A stretch of DNA of 8,024 nt from Campylobacteraceae bacterium (GTDB taxonomy: Bacteria > Campylobacterota > Campylobacteria > Campylobacterales > Sulfurovaceae): contig JALWMN010000014.1 of the NCBI GenBank assembly GCA_027083895.1, positions 1-8,024 on the forward strand, read 5' to 3'. This document shows, piece by piece, positions 1 through 6,447 of the stretch. Position 1 is the stretch's first letter. The number at the start of each line of letters is the position of its first letter. The notes under the pieces were generated by a model. The model saw only the letters and a program-made list of their open reading frames with translations, did not search any database and was not told where the DNA came from. A program made the translations under genes and the position numbers.

Positions 1-265
1 TAAATAGTATCATTAATATGTCATTTTGAAATATTTTTGAAGTTAGGGAGAGCATATTTATTTTGGATTAATTGATCCACTTATATTTATTAGATTAAAG
101 CAGTTTTTTTATTATCACCAAACTTATTTACAATGGCTAAGAAATATCTTAAATTTAGAAATCTATAACTTATTAACAAAAATTTACATCCAACAAAGTA
201 TTAGTTAGTTTAAGAGCTATGTTTGAAGCATATTCATAAAAAAGCCAGCTTATCTCTAAGCAAAC
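1..265. other. AT-rich intergenic region upstream of thiG, no gene supported
   Basis: I find no convincing coding region here. The longest forward ATG frames are 11 codons (ATG at 133) and 6 codons. Position 1-3 is TAA and could be the stop of a gene to the left, but one codon proves nothing. On the minus strand an ATG at 55-53 opens a frame that stays open to the left edge (18 codons), with no Shine-Dalgarno in front. Two small symmetric elements lie near the thiG promoter: the imperfect 15-bp palindrome TATGTTTGAAGCATA (218-232, centre G225, one G-T mismatch per arm) and a 5-bp hairpin GCTTA/TAAGC (248-261) where a -35 box would sit. Either could be an operator, but that is guesswork. No CTGAGA thi-box motif is visible, so I see no TPP riboswitch. 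Confidence 0.6.
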
Positions 266-276
266 TTTTGTACAAT
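266..276 (+). promoter_or_regulatory. Probable sigma-70 promoter (-10) of thiG
   Basis: The sequence TTTTG followed by TACAAT (271-276) matches the Campylobacterota housekeeping pattern of a T-run just upstream of a -10 box with no conserved -35. Transcription would start near position 283, giving a leader of about 27 nt to the ATG at 310. That placement leaves almost no leader for the alternative TTG at 286 and so helps decide the thiG start. Confidence 0.55.
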
Positions 277-309
277 AGCTAAAATTTGAAACTAAATAAT
301 GGAGTTAAC

Positions 310-1086
310 ATGAGTGATATTCTAAAAATTGGAAAATATGAATTTCAAAGTCGTTTAATTGTAGGAAGTGGTAAATACCCAGATTTTAAAACAACTTACG
401 ATGCAACAATTGCGAGTGGTGCTGAGATGATTACAGTAGCAGTTCGTCGTGTAAATATTACTAACCCTAACGAAGAGAATTTGATGGATTACTTTAAAGA
501 GAGTAGTGTTAAATTTTTACCAAATTCAGCTGGGTGTACAACAGCTGAAGAGGCAATTACACTTTTTAGATTAACGCGAGAAGCAACTGGAATAGATTTA
601 ATAAAGCTCGAAGTAATTGGAGATACTGCAAAAACACTCTATCCAGATGTTATCGAAACAATCAAAGCGTGCGAAGTACTCGCAAAAGAGGGCTTTACTA
701 TCATGGCATATACGAATGATGATCCAATTATTGCAAAACGCTTAGAAGATGCTGGAGCTCATGCTATAATGCCACTTGCCTCGCCAATTGGTAGTGGCTT
801 AGGAATTCAAAACCGATACAATGTTGTATTTATTAAAGAAGCAGTAAGCGTACCTGTTGTTGTAGATGCCGGCATAGGAACAGCAAGTGATGCAGCAATT
901 GCTATGGAGCTAGGGGCTGATGCAGTCCTAACTAATACTGCAATCGCACAGGCTAAAGATCCTATATTAATGGCAGAAGCAATGAAAAATGCAGTCATTG
1001 CTGGTAGAATGGCCTATAAAGCGGGTAGAATCCCTAAAAAGCCTTTTGCAACTGCAAGTAGTCCAACTGATGGTATGATCTTTTAA
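310..1086 (+). CDS. thiG: Thiazole synthase ThiG
   Basis: ThiG makes the thiazole phosphate moiety of thiamine in the cytosol from 1-deoxy-D-xylulose 5-phosphate, dehydroglycine and the thiocarboxylate on ThiS. The 258-aa product has the normal family length and a TIM-barrel layout. Visible family signatures are [10 protein letters not shown] near residues 14-23, the Schiff-base lysine K99 in [10 protein letters not shown], the phosphate-binding stretch [12 protein letters not shown] (155-166) and [13 protein letters not shown] (183-195). I chose ATG 310 because GGAG lies 5 nt before it and the protein then starts [12 protein letters not shown], as relatives do. An in-frame TTG at 286 would add eight unconserved residues and sits almost at the predicted transcription start. 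No thiS, thiF or thiH flanks it, so its sulphur carrier and partner enzymes must be encoded elsewhere. It appears monocistronic, with its own promoter and a hairpin right after the stop. Confidence 0.96.
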   Translation: MSDILKIGKYEFQSRLIVGSGKYPDFKTTYDATIASGAEMITVAVRRVNITNPNEENLMDYFKESSVKFLPNSAGCTTAEEAITLFRLTREATGIDLIKLEVIGDTAKTLYPDVIETIKACEVLAKEGFTIMAYTNDDPIIAKRLEDAGAHAIMPLASPIGSGLGIQNRYNVVFIKEAVSVPVVVDAGIGTASDAAIAMELGADAVLTNTAIAQAKDPILMAEAMKNAVIAGRMAYKAGRIPKKPFATASSPTDGMIF

Positions 1087-1115
1087 AGGTGTGCTCATTA
1101 ATTATGAGTGCACCT
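1087..1115 (+). terminator. Hairpin at the thiG stop, possible terminator
   Basis: A 12-bp stem (1087-1098 with 1104-1115, two G-U pairs) closed by the loop TAATT starts on the base after the thiG stop codon. The position suggests termination or 3'-end protection of the thiG mRNA. No uninterrupted T-run follows; the next T-rich stretch begins about 10 nt later (ATATTTTATT). Rho-independent termination is therefore likely but not certain. Confidence 0.5.
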
Positions 1116-1161
1116 ATCTACTGCAATATTTTATTCAAGCTTTGTAATTTTCAATTAAGCA

Positions 1162-1175
1162 TTTTTCGATATAAT
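1162..1175 (+). promoter_or_regulatory. Promoter of the rpsL-rpsG-fusA operon
   Basis: A perfect TATAAT (1170-1175) is preceded by TTTTTCGA. This is the T-run plus -10 pattern of Campylobacterota sigma-70 promoters, and no good -35 hexamer sits at 16-18 bp. Transcription should begin near 1182, leaving a leader of about 110 nt before rpsL. It is the strongest-looking promoter in the window, as expected for ribosomal protein genes. Confidence 0.8.
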
Positions 1176-1194
1176 TACGCCTATTTCTAAAGAA

Positions 1195-1238
1195 GTTATA
1201 CCATAAAGTACTCAAATGTGAGTATTTTATGGTGTAAC
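1195..1238 (+). promoter_or_regulatory. 19-bp hairpin in the str-operon 5' leader
   Basis: Positions 1195-1213 pair with 1220-1238 through 19 consecutive pairs (G-U at 1199/1234 and 1208/1225) around the 6-nt loop AAATGT. The stem begins about 13 nt after the predicted transcription start. No T-run follows, so it does not look like an intrinsic terminator. A 5'-proximal mRNA-stabilising stem, a protein-binding site or part of an attenuator are all possible. Downstream lie two weak, mutually exclusive hairpins: ATCTC/GAGAT (1253-1266) and AGAT/ATCT (1246-1256). The pairing is read directly from the sequence; the function is inferred. Confidence 0.6.
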
Positions 1239-1293
1239 CCACCAAAGATTCAATCTCTTTAGAGATAAAAAATATATTTAGAAAGGAACAAAG

Positions 1294-1665
1294 TTGCCAA
1301 CAATTAACCAACTTGTACGTAAAGAGCGTAAAAAGGTGATTAAAAAGTCAAAATCACCAGCACTTGTTAGTTGCCCACAAAGAAGGGGCGTTTGCACTCG
1401 TGTATATACTACGACACCTAAAAAACCTAACTCAGCATTAAGAAAAGTAGCAAAAGTGAGATTAACATCAGGATTTGAAGTTATCTCATATATTGGTGGT
1501 GAAGGTCATAACCTTCAAGAGCACTCTATTGTATTAGTTAGAGGCGGAAGGGTAAAAGACCTACCGGGTGTTAAGTATCACATTGTTCGTGGTGCACTCG
1601 ATACTGCAGGTGTTGCAAACAGAAAAGTTTCTCGATCAAAATATGGTACGAAAAGACCTAAGTAA
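1294..1665 (+). CDS. rpsL: 30S ribosomal protein S12
   Basis: S12 sits at the decoding centre of the 30S subunit and shapes tRNA selection. The 123-aa protein is near-canonical: [10 protein letters not shown] at the N-terminus, [13 protein letters not shown] (39-51), EGHNLQEHS (70-78), [11 protein letters not shown] (83-93) and the [11 protein letters not shown] tail. Lysines K43 and K88, where streptomycin-resistance changes usually arise, are both wild type. The aspartate that RimO methylthiolates in E. coli is present as D89. The start is TTG at 1294: AAGGA (1283-1287) lies 6 nt upstream and the resulting N-terminus matches S12 exactly, so the rare start codon is real. The protein is first in the rpsL-rpsG-fusA operon and is preceded by a long structured leader. 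Confidence 0.98.
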   Translation: MPTINQLVRKERKKVIKKSKSPALVSCPQRRGVCTRVYTTTPKKPNSALRKVAKVRLTSGFEVISYIGGEGHNLQEHSIVLVRGGRVKDLPGVKYHIVRGALDTAGVANRKVSRSKYGTKRPK

Positions 1666-1694
1666 TTAAGAGGCGTGTATAAGTTACACTAAAG

Positions 1695-1731
1695 CAGACT
1701 CTTTGGGAAAAACCTTTGTGCAAAGAGTTTG
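1695..1731 (+). promoter_or_regulatory. Stem-loop in the rpsL-rpsG gap, candidate S7 feedback site
   Basis: An 11-bp stem (1695-1705 with 1721-1731, one G-U pair at 1697/1729) encloses a 15-nt loop in the 92-nt gap between rpsL and rpsG. Its core is ACTCTTTG facing CAAAGAGT. In E. coli, free S7 binds the rpsL-rpsG intercistronic RNA and represses translation of its own operon. The stem here occupies the same place, so an equivalent site is a reasonable inference. The 3' arm ends 18 nt before the rpsG Shine-Dalgarno (AAGGG). No T-run follows, which argues against a terminator. Confidence 0.5.
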
Positions 1732-1736
1732 AGTAA

Positions 1737-2228
<492 letters not shown>

Positions 2229-2239
2229 GGAAATAGACT

Positions 2240-4330
2240 ATGGGTAGATCACATAAGTTAGAAGATTTAAGAAATATTGGTATTGCTGCACATATTGATG
2301 CTGGTAAAACAACAACTACTGAAAGAATTCTTTTCTATACAGGTGTAGAGCACAAAATCGGTGAGGTACACGATGGTGCTGCTACAATGGACTGGATGGA
2401 ACAAGAGCAAGAGAGAGGTATTACAATTACATCTGCTGCAACAACATGTACCTGGAGAGGAAAGCAAATAAATATTATCGACACTCCAGGCCACGTTGAC
2501 TTTACTATCGAAGTTGAACGATCTATGAGAGTTCTTGATGGGGCAGTTTCAGTATTCTGTGCAGTTGGTGGGGTTCAGCCTCAGTCAGAGACTGTCTGGA
2601 GACAAAGAAACAGATATGGGGTTCCATCTATTGTTTTCGTTAACAAAATGGATAGAACTGGAGCGGACTTTTATGAAGTTGAGAGACAAATTAGAGAGAG
2701 ACTAAATGGTAACCCTGTTCCAATTCAGCTCCCTATAGGTGCAGAAGATGAGTTCGAAGGCGTTATTGATCTCGTTAAAATGAAAGAGATCGTTTGGGAT
2801 AAAGAGGCTGAGATGGGCTCAGCTTATTATGAACAAGATATTCGTCCAGAACTTCAAGAAAAGGCTGAAGAGTATAGAGAAAAGATGATCGAAGAGATCT
2901 CTTCTTGTGAAGTCAATGAAGACCTCATGGAAAAATATATGGAGGGTGAAGAGCTTACAACAGAAGAGATCATGAGAGGTATCAAAAAGGCTACAATCAA
3001 TATGGAAATTGTTCCAATGACTTGTGGTACTGCTTTCAAAAATAAAGGTGTTCAGACACTGCTTGATGCTGTAGTAGATTATCTTCCAGCTCCAACTGAA
3101 GTTCCGCCAATCAAGGGTACAAAAATGGATGATGAGAATGCTGTAGTAGAGGTAGAGTCTACAGATGATGGTCCATTTGCTGCTCTTGCATTTAAAATTA
3201 TGACAGACCCATTTGTTGGGCAATTAACATTTATCCGAGTATATCGTGGCTCATTAGAAGCAGGTTCATATGTTCTTAACTCTACAAAAGATAAAAAAGA
3301 GCGTGTCGGTAGAATTATGAAAATGCACGCAATTAAGCGAGAAGAGATTAAAGAGATCTACGCTGGAGAGATTGGTGCAGTTGTTGGACTTAAGAATACA
3401 ACTACAGGTGATACACTCTGTTCAGAAAAAGATAAAGTCGTACTAGAGAGAATGGATTTCCCTGATCCAGTTATCTCAGTTGCGGTTGAGCCAAAAACAA
3501 AGGCTGACCAAGAGAAGATGGGTACTGCTCTTGCTAAGCTTGCAGCAGAAGATCCATCATTCCGCGTAAGTACAGATGAAGAGACTGGACAAACTATTAT
3601 CTCTGGTATGGGTGAGCTTCACTTAGAGATCATCGTAGATAGAATGAAGAGAGAGTTCAAAGTAGAAGCAGAAGTTGGTGCTCCTCAAGTTGCATATAGA
3701 GAGACTATTAGAAGTAGCGTAGAACAAGAGTATAAATATGCAAAACAGTCTGGTGGTCGTGGACAGTTTGGACATGTATTTATTAAAATCGAGCCAATGG
3801 AACCTGGTAGTGGATATGAATTTGTTGATGAAATTAAAGGTGGGGTTATTCCAAAAGAGTATATTCCAGCAGTTGACAAAGGTATCCAAGAGGCAATGCA
3901 AAGAGGTATCCAAGCTGGCTATCCAGTAGAAGATGTAAAAGTTACACTCTATGATGGTAGCTATCACGAAGTTGACTCAAGTGAAATGGCATTTAAACTT
4001 GCTGGTTCTATGGCATTTAGAGAGGGAGCAAAAAAGGCTAATCCAGTTATCTTAGAGCCAATGATGAAAGTAGAGGTTGAAGTACCAGAAGAGTATATGG
4101 GTGATGTTATTGGTGATATCTCAAAACGTCGTGGACAAGTAAATGGTATGAGTGACAGAGCAGGTAACAAAATTGTTGACGCTTTCGTACCACTTGCAGA
4201 GATGTTTGGATACTCAAGTGACCTTCGCTCAATGACTCAAGGTCGTGCAACATACTCTATGGAATTTGATCATTACGAAGAGGTTCCAGCTAATGTTGCT
4301 GCTGAAATTATCGAAAAGAGAAACGGATAA
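2240..4330 (+). CDS. fusA: Translation elongation factor G
   Basis: EF-G is the GTPase that drives translocation of tRNA and mRNA after peptide-bond formation and, with RRF, recycles ribosomes. The 696-aa product is full length. GTPase motifs are intact: P-loop AHIDAGKT (17-24), switch [11 protein letters not shown] (59-68), DTPGH (81-85) and NKMD (135-138). The middle carries the domain II region [19 protein letters not shown] (311-329) and the domain III stretch [10 protein letters not shown] (455-464). The domain IV tip loop lies in [12 protein letters not shown] (571-582), and domain V ends with [15 protein letters not shown] (656-670). The ATG follows AAGGA (2227-2231), which overlaps the rpsG stop; the gap is 11 nt. 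No tuf gene follows, unlike the E. coli str operon. The operon ends right after fusA in a hairpin. Confidence 0.99.
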   Translation: MGRSHKLEDLRNIGIAAHIDAGKTTTTERILFYTGVEHKIGEVHDGAATMDWMEQEQERGITITSAATTCTWRGKQINIIDTPGHVDFTIEVERSMRVLDGAVSVFCAVGGVQPQSETVWRQRNRYGVPSIVFVNKMDRTGADFYEVERQIRERLNGNPVPIQLPIGAEDEFEGVIDLVKMKEIVWDKEAEMGSAYYEQDIRPELQEKAEEYREKMIEEISSCEVNEDLMEKYMEGEELTTEEIMRGIKKATINMEIVPMTCGTAFKNKGVQTLLDAVVDYLPAPTEVPPIKGTKMDDENAVVEVESTDDGPFAALAFKIMTDPFVGQLTFIRVYRGSLEAGSYVLNSTKDKKERVGRIMKMHAIKREEIKEIYAGEIGAVVGLKNTTTGDTLCSEKDKVVLERMDFPDPVISVAVEPKTKADQEKMGTALAKLAAEDPSFRVSTDEETGQTIISGMGELHLEIIVDRMKREFKVEAEVGAPQVAYRETIRSSVEQEYKYAKQSGGRGQFGHVFIKIEPMEPGSGYEFVDEIKGGVIPKEYIPAVDKGIQEAMQRGIQAGYPVEDVKVTLYDGSYHEVDSSEMAFKLAGSMAFREGAKKANPVILEPMMKVEVEVPEEYMGDVIGDISKRRGQVNGMSDRAGNKIVDAFVPLAEMFGYSSDLRSMTQGRATYSMEFDHYEEVPANVAAEIIEKRNG

Positions 4331-4354
4331 CAAAATTGCCTCTTGGCAATTTTG
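4331..4354 (+). terminator. Terminator of the str operon
   Basis: A perfect 10-bp stem, CAAAATTGCC (4331-4340) with GGCAATTTTG (4345-4354), closed by the tetraloop TCTT, begins on the first base after the fusA stop. The A-rich 5' arm and T-rich 3' arm (TTTT at 4350-4353) are those of an intrinsic, possibly bidirectional terminator. A second, weaker 6-bp stem (4361-4366 with 4375-4380) and a T6 tract (4386-4391) lie just downstream and may back it up. Confidence 0.8.
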
Positions 4355-4388
4355 AGCTTAGAGCCCAGAGCTTAGGGCTTAGAGCTTT
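4354..4388. repeat. Five tandem copies of a degenerate 7-bp repeat
   Basis: Units start at 4354, 4361, 4368, 4375 and 4382, in perfect 7-bp register. Units 1 and 3 are GAGCTTA, unit 2 is GAGCCCA, unit 4 is GGGCTTA and unit 5 is GAGCTTT, giving the consensus GRGCYYW. Unit 1 shares its G with the end of the fusA terminator stem, and unit 5 runs into a T6 tract. Unit 2 can pair with unit 4 (AGCCC with GGGCT). I see no other copy of this array in the window. Confidence 0.85.
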
Positions 4389-4391
4389 TTT

Positions 4392-4598
4392 ATACTCCTG
4401 CTGTATTTATTATTTAATTGATTTTTTCATAGTACAAAATTTAATAAAATGTGTCTGTTAATATCAGACTTTAACAAATCTAGGTACACTTAGTGTTCAT
4501 TAATAGTAATACTTTTTAACTATAAACGGATAATTATGTTACTTTTTTTACAAACAACATATTTAAAATATTCGCTGCAATTTACTAAAATCGTGCTA
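4392..4598. other. AT-rich intergenic region with small inverted repeats
   Basis: No gene is supported here. Overlapping inverted repeats are present: GTCTG/CAGAC (4453-4457 with 4465-4469) and TGTTAA/TTAACA (4456-4461 with 4471-4476), which cannot form together. The compact palindrome ACACT-T-AGTGT (4486-4496) resembles a transcription-factor site. A 24-codon frame from ATG 4536 to TAA 4610 would give a hydrophobic peptide, but it lacks a good Shine-Dalgarno and ends inside the next promoter, so I do not call it. TTCGCT occurs at 4571 and again at 4601, 30 bp apart, the second copy leading into the -10 box of the next gene. Confidence 0.5.
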
Positions 4599-4611
4599 TT
4601 TTCGCTATAAT
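4599..4611 (+). promoter_or_regulatory. Promoter of the DUF4145 gene
   Basis: TTTTCGC followed by a perfect TATAAT (4606-4611) is almost identical to the str-operon promoter (TTTTTCGA then TATAAT). Transcription should start near 4618, about 33 nt before the ATG at 4651. The gene therefore has its own strong-looking housekeeping promoter and need not depend on read-through from fusA. Confidence 0.75.
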
Positions 4612-4650
4612 ATTTTATGAATAAATAAGTAATGGTTTGAAGATTAAAAT

Positions 4651-5388
4651 ATGAGAAATATTACTGAAGAATACAAAGACAATAAAACCAAGGATCAGTG
4701 TCTACAGCTTCAATGTATCGAGTGTCAGAGAGAAACACGACATAAAGTCGTCCAATCATATGATTATTCAGGATCTGAGGTATTTAATGGAGACCTGCAC
4801 TCTCTAGATTGGGAATCTCATTATCAAATAATCCAGTGTCAAGGATGTATGACAATAAGCTTTAGACAAGTAGATTGGTGTTCAGAATGGGAAGAAGACC
4901 CAGTTGAAATATTATTCCCCAAAAGAACTAAGCACACTATTCGCTCAAAGGATTTTTGGCATGTTCCTTCAAATCTAAGAAGAATATATCATGAAACAAT
5001 AGAGTGCTTCAATAATAATGCATACACATTGTGTGCTGCTGGCCTTAGAGCTCTTGTTGAAGGATTATGTGCTGAACTCAATGTAAATGATGGACCTAAA
5101 GAAATAATAAAAAGCGATGGTAACATAGAAATCAAAAGATTAACCAACCTCGAAGGGAAAATTGCTGGACTGCATGAAAGAGGCTTTTTAACAAAAGCTC
5201 ACTCAGATGTCTTACATGAACATCGGTATCTTGGTAATGAGGCTGTTCATCAGTTAGCAAAGCCATCAAGTGATGAATTAACTTTAGCTATAGAAATAAT
5301 AGAGCACATATTTAACTCTGTTTATGAAATACCACGTAAAGCACTCGACCTAAAAAGCAAGAGAACCAAGAGAAGAAAAGAAACATAA
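4651..5388 (+). CDS. DUF4145 domain protein with N-terminal zinc ribbon
   Basis: The function of this 245-aa soluble protein is unknown. Two CxxC knuckles, C22/C25 and C63/C66, look like a zinc ribbon, followed by a Trp- and acid-rich linker. From about residue 105 to 225 the pattern matches DUF4145 as I know it: the helix NAYTLCAAGLRALVEGLC (123-140), then LEGKIAGLHERGFLT (167-181), then LHEHRYLGNEAVH (188-200) with the conserved R, GN and H. The end is strongly basic (KSKRTKRRK, 235-243), which hints at nucleic-acid contact. DUF4145 occurs fused to some restriction-enzyme subunits and as stand-alone proteins, and I recall it being placed near the HEPN superfamily. The spacing here is R-x7-H, longer than the classic HEPN Rx4-6H. 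There is no signal peptide or membrane segment. The Shine-Dalgarno is weak (GAAG at 4639-4642). It is monocistronic, lies between two conserved operons and is probably accessory; a defence role is only a hypothesis. Confidence 0.8.
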   Translation: MRNITEEYKDNKTKDQCLQLQCIECQRETRHKVVQSYDYSGSEVFNGDLHSLDWESHYQIIQCQGCMTISFRQVDWCSEWEEDPVEILFPKRTKHTIRSKDFWHVPSNLRRIYHETIECFNNNAYTLCAAGLRALVEGLCAELNVNDGPKEIIKSDGNIEIKRLTNLEGKIAGLHERGFLTKAHSDVLHEHRYLGNEAVHQLAKPSSDELTLAIEIIEHIFNSVYEIPRKALDLKSKRTKRRKET

Positions 5389-5468
5389 CAATTTGGCAAA
5401 CTTTACCCACTAACTAACCACAGCGGCAAACAACTATTTCATTATGTATTAGCACCCACCAATGTATA

Positions 5469-5493
5469 CTTTAAGCTTATATCTTTAAGCTTA
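5469..5493. repeat. Direct repeat of a palindrome at the lpxD 3' end
   Basis: CTTTAAGCTTA occurs at 5469-5479 and 5483-5493, 14 bp apart, the second copy containing the lpxD stop codon (TTA 5491-5493 on this strand). Each copy holds the self-complementary TAAGCTTA, so the two copies can also pair as an 8-bp stem with the loop TATCTT. It lies in the 102-bp gap between two convergent genes and could act as a terminator in either direction. Neither side has a T-run, so I leave it as a repeat. Confidence 0.6.
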
Positions 5494-6447
5494 CTGCTTG
5501 CCACTCTTCACAAGTCGCATCAAAGCAGCTTGCATTTTTCGCCAGAGTTTGATCTCTACAGCTGGAAAACCACCATAAATTTTGCCGCCCTCTAAAGATT
5601 TAGTTACACCAGTTCTTGCTGCAAGCATTGCTCTATCTCCAATTTTAAGGTGTCCGGCTGTTCCGCACTGTCCGCCAATAACCACACCTTTACCGACAAT
5701 TGTGGAGCCAGAGAGTCCTACTTGCGATACTATTACACTATAGTCACCAACTTCGCAGTTGTGTCCAATTTGAATGAGGTTATCAAGCTTTGCATTGCTT
5801 TTTATAATTGTAGAACCAAGTGTAGCTCTATCTATTGTGCAGTTTGCTCCTATCTCGACACCATCTTCGATAACGACATTTCCAATTTGGTAAAACTTTG
5901 TATTGCTATGGTCTTTACTTACAAAGCCAAAGCCATCACTTCCAATAACTGTGCCGCTATGAATTGTAACATGTGAGCCTACAATGCAGCCATGATAAAT
6001 AGTAACATTTGGGTAGATTATCGTATTATCCCCTACGCTAACCCCATCGCCTAAAAAGACACCAGCCATAATAGTAGAGTTTTTACCAATCACTACACCC
6101 TTGCCGCAATAGGCATGCTCACTTATAGAACTACCCTCGCCTAGCTTAGGCTCGAAAGTATCAGTATATGGTTTATAGGCAAAGAGCTTGGTAGCTAATG
6201 CCATCTTTTTATAAGGCTCATTGGTAATGAGTGCAATAACACCCTTTGGAAGATACTTGACATACTCTTTTTCTAAAATTACAGCTGCAGCTTTTGTAGC
6301 TTTTAAATCATCTAAATACTTTCTATCGTGAAAAAAGCTTAACGATTTTGCTCTTGCATCTTTAAGTGTCGCTAAATTCTCTATTATTACAGTACTCTTA
6401 CACTCTAATCCAATCGATTTGGCTAACTCGTTTAAAGCTATCTCCAT
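5491..6447 (-). CDS. lpxD: UDP-3-O-acylglucosamine N-acyltransferase
   Basis: LpxD adds the second hydroxyacyl chain from acyl-ACP to the amino group of UDP-3-O-acylglucosamine, the third step of lipid A synthesis, at the cytoplasmic side of the inner membrane. The 318-aa protein has the family architecture. An N-terminal uridine-binding domain (about 1-100, with SLSFFHDRKY at 35-44) is followed by a left-handed beta-helix of hexapeptide repeats (about 105-275) and a C-terminal helical segment (about 297-318). The catalytic histidine is H229 in IQIGHNCEVGD. GSDGFGF (169-175) and GHLKIGD (265-271) are also conserved. Its ATG overlaps the ilvH stop in TAATG, and GGAG sits 5 nt before the start, inside ilvH. 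Last gene of the minus-strand operon. I recall the same ilvI-ilvH-lpxD order in Campylobacter jejuni. Confidence 0.97.
   Translation of the reverse strand: MEIALNELAKSIGLECKSTVIIENLATLKDARAKSLSFFHDRKYLDDLKATKAAAVILEKEYVKYLPKGVIALITNEPYKKMALATKLFAYKPYTDTFEPKLGEGSSISEHAYCGKGVVIGKNSTIMAGVFLGDGVSVGDNTIIYPNVTIYHGCIVGSHVTIHSGTVIGSDGFGFVSKDHSNTKFYQIGNVVIEDGVEIGANCTIDRATLGSTIIKSNAKLDNLIQIGHNCEVGDYSVIVSQVGLSGSTIVGKGVVIGGQCGTAGHLKIGDRAMLAARTGVTKSLEGGKIYGGFPAVEIKLWRKMQAALMRLVKSGKQ

Noticed and set aside
1..55. Minus-strand frame open to the left edge from ATG at 55-53
   Set aside because: Only 18 codons are visible, no Shine-Dalgarno precedes it and the peptide matches nothing I know; AT-rich DNA easily leaves such frames open.
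286..309. TTG start for thiG eight codons upstream
   Set aside because: It lies about 3 nt from the predicted transcription start and has no Shine-Dalgarno, while ATG 310 has GGAG 5 nt upstream and gives the family-typical N-terminus.
1..309. TPP riboswitch upstream of thiG
   Set aside because: No CTGAGA thi-box core is present and the predicted leader is only about 27 nt, too short for the element.
1678..1683. TATAAG as an internal promoter before rpsG
   Set aside because: It is a weak -10 match without the T-run seen at the other promoters, directly after rpsL in an operon that needs no second promoter.
2819..3223. 134-codon antisense frame inside fusA, and other long antisense frames within fusA and rpsG
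   Set aside because: They mirror the codons of clearly conserved genes, have no ribosome-binding sites and give Cys/Ser/Phe-rich nonsense typical of shadow frames.
4321..4533. AAACGGATAA at the fusA 3' end (4321-4330) repeated at 4524-4533, as a possible attachment-site duplication
   Set aside because: The match is only 10 bp, the flanks differ, and there is no integrase or copy on the far side of the DUF4145 gene.
4536..4610. 24-codon hydrophobic frame (MLLFLQTTYLKYSLQFTK...)
   Set aside because: It has no good Shine-Dalgarno or promoter of its own and ends inside the -10 box of the next gene; too short and AT-rich to support.
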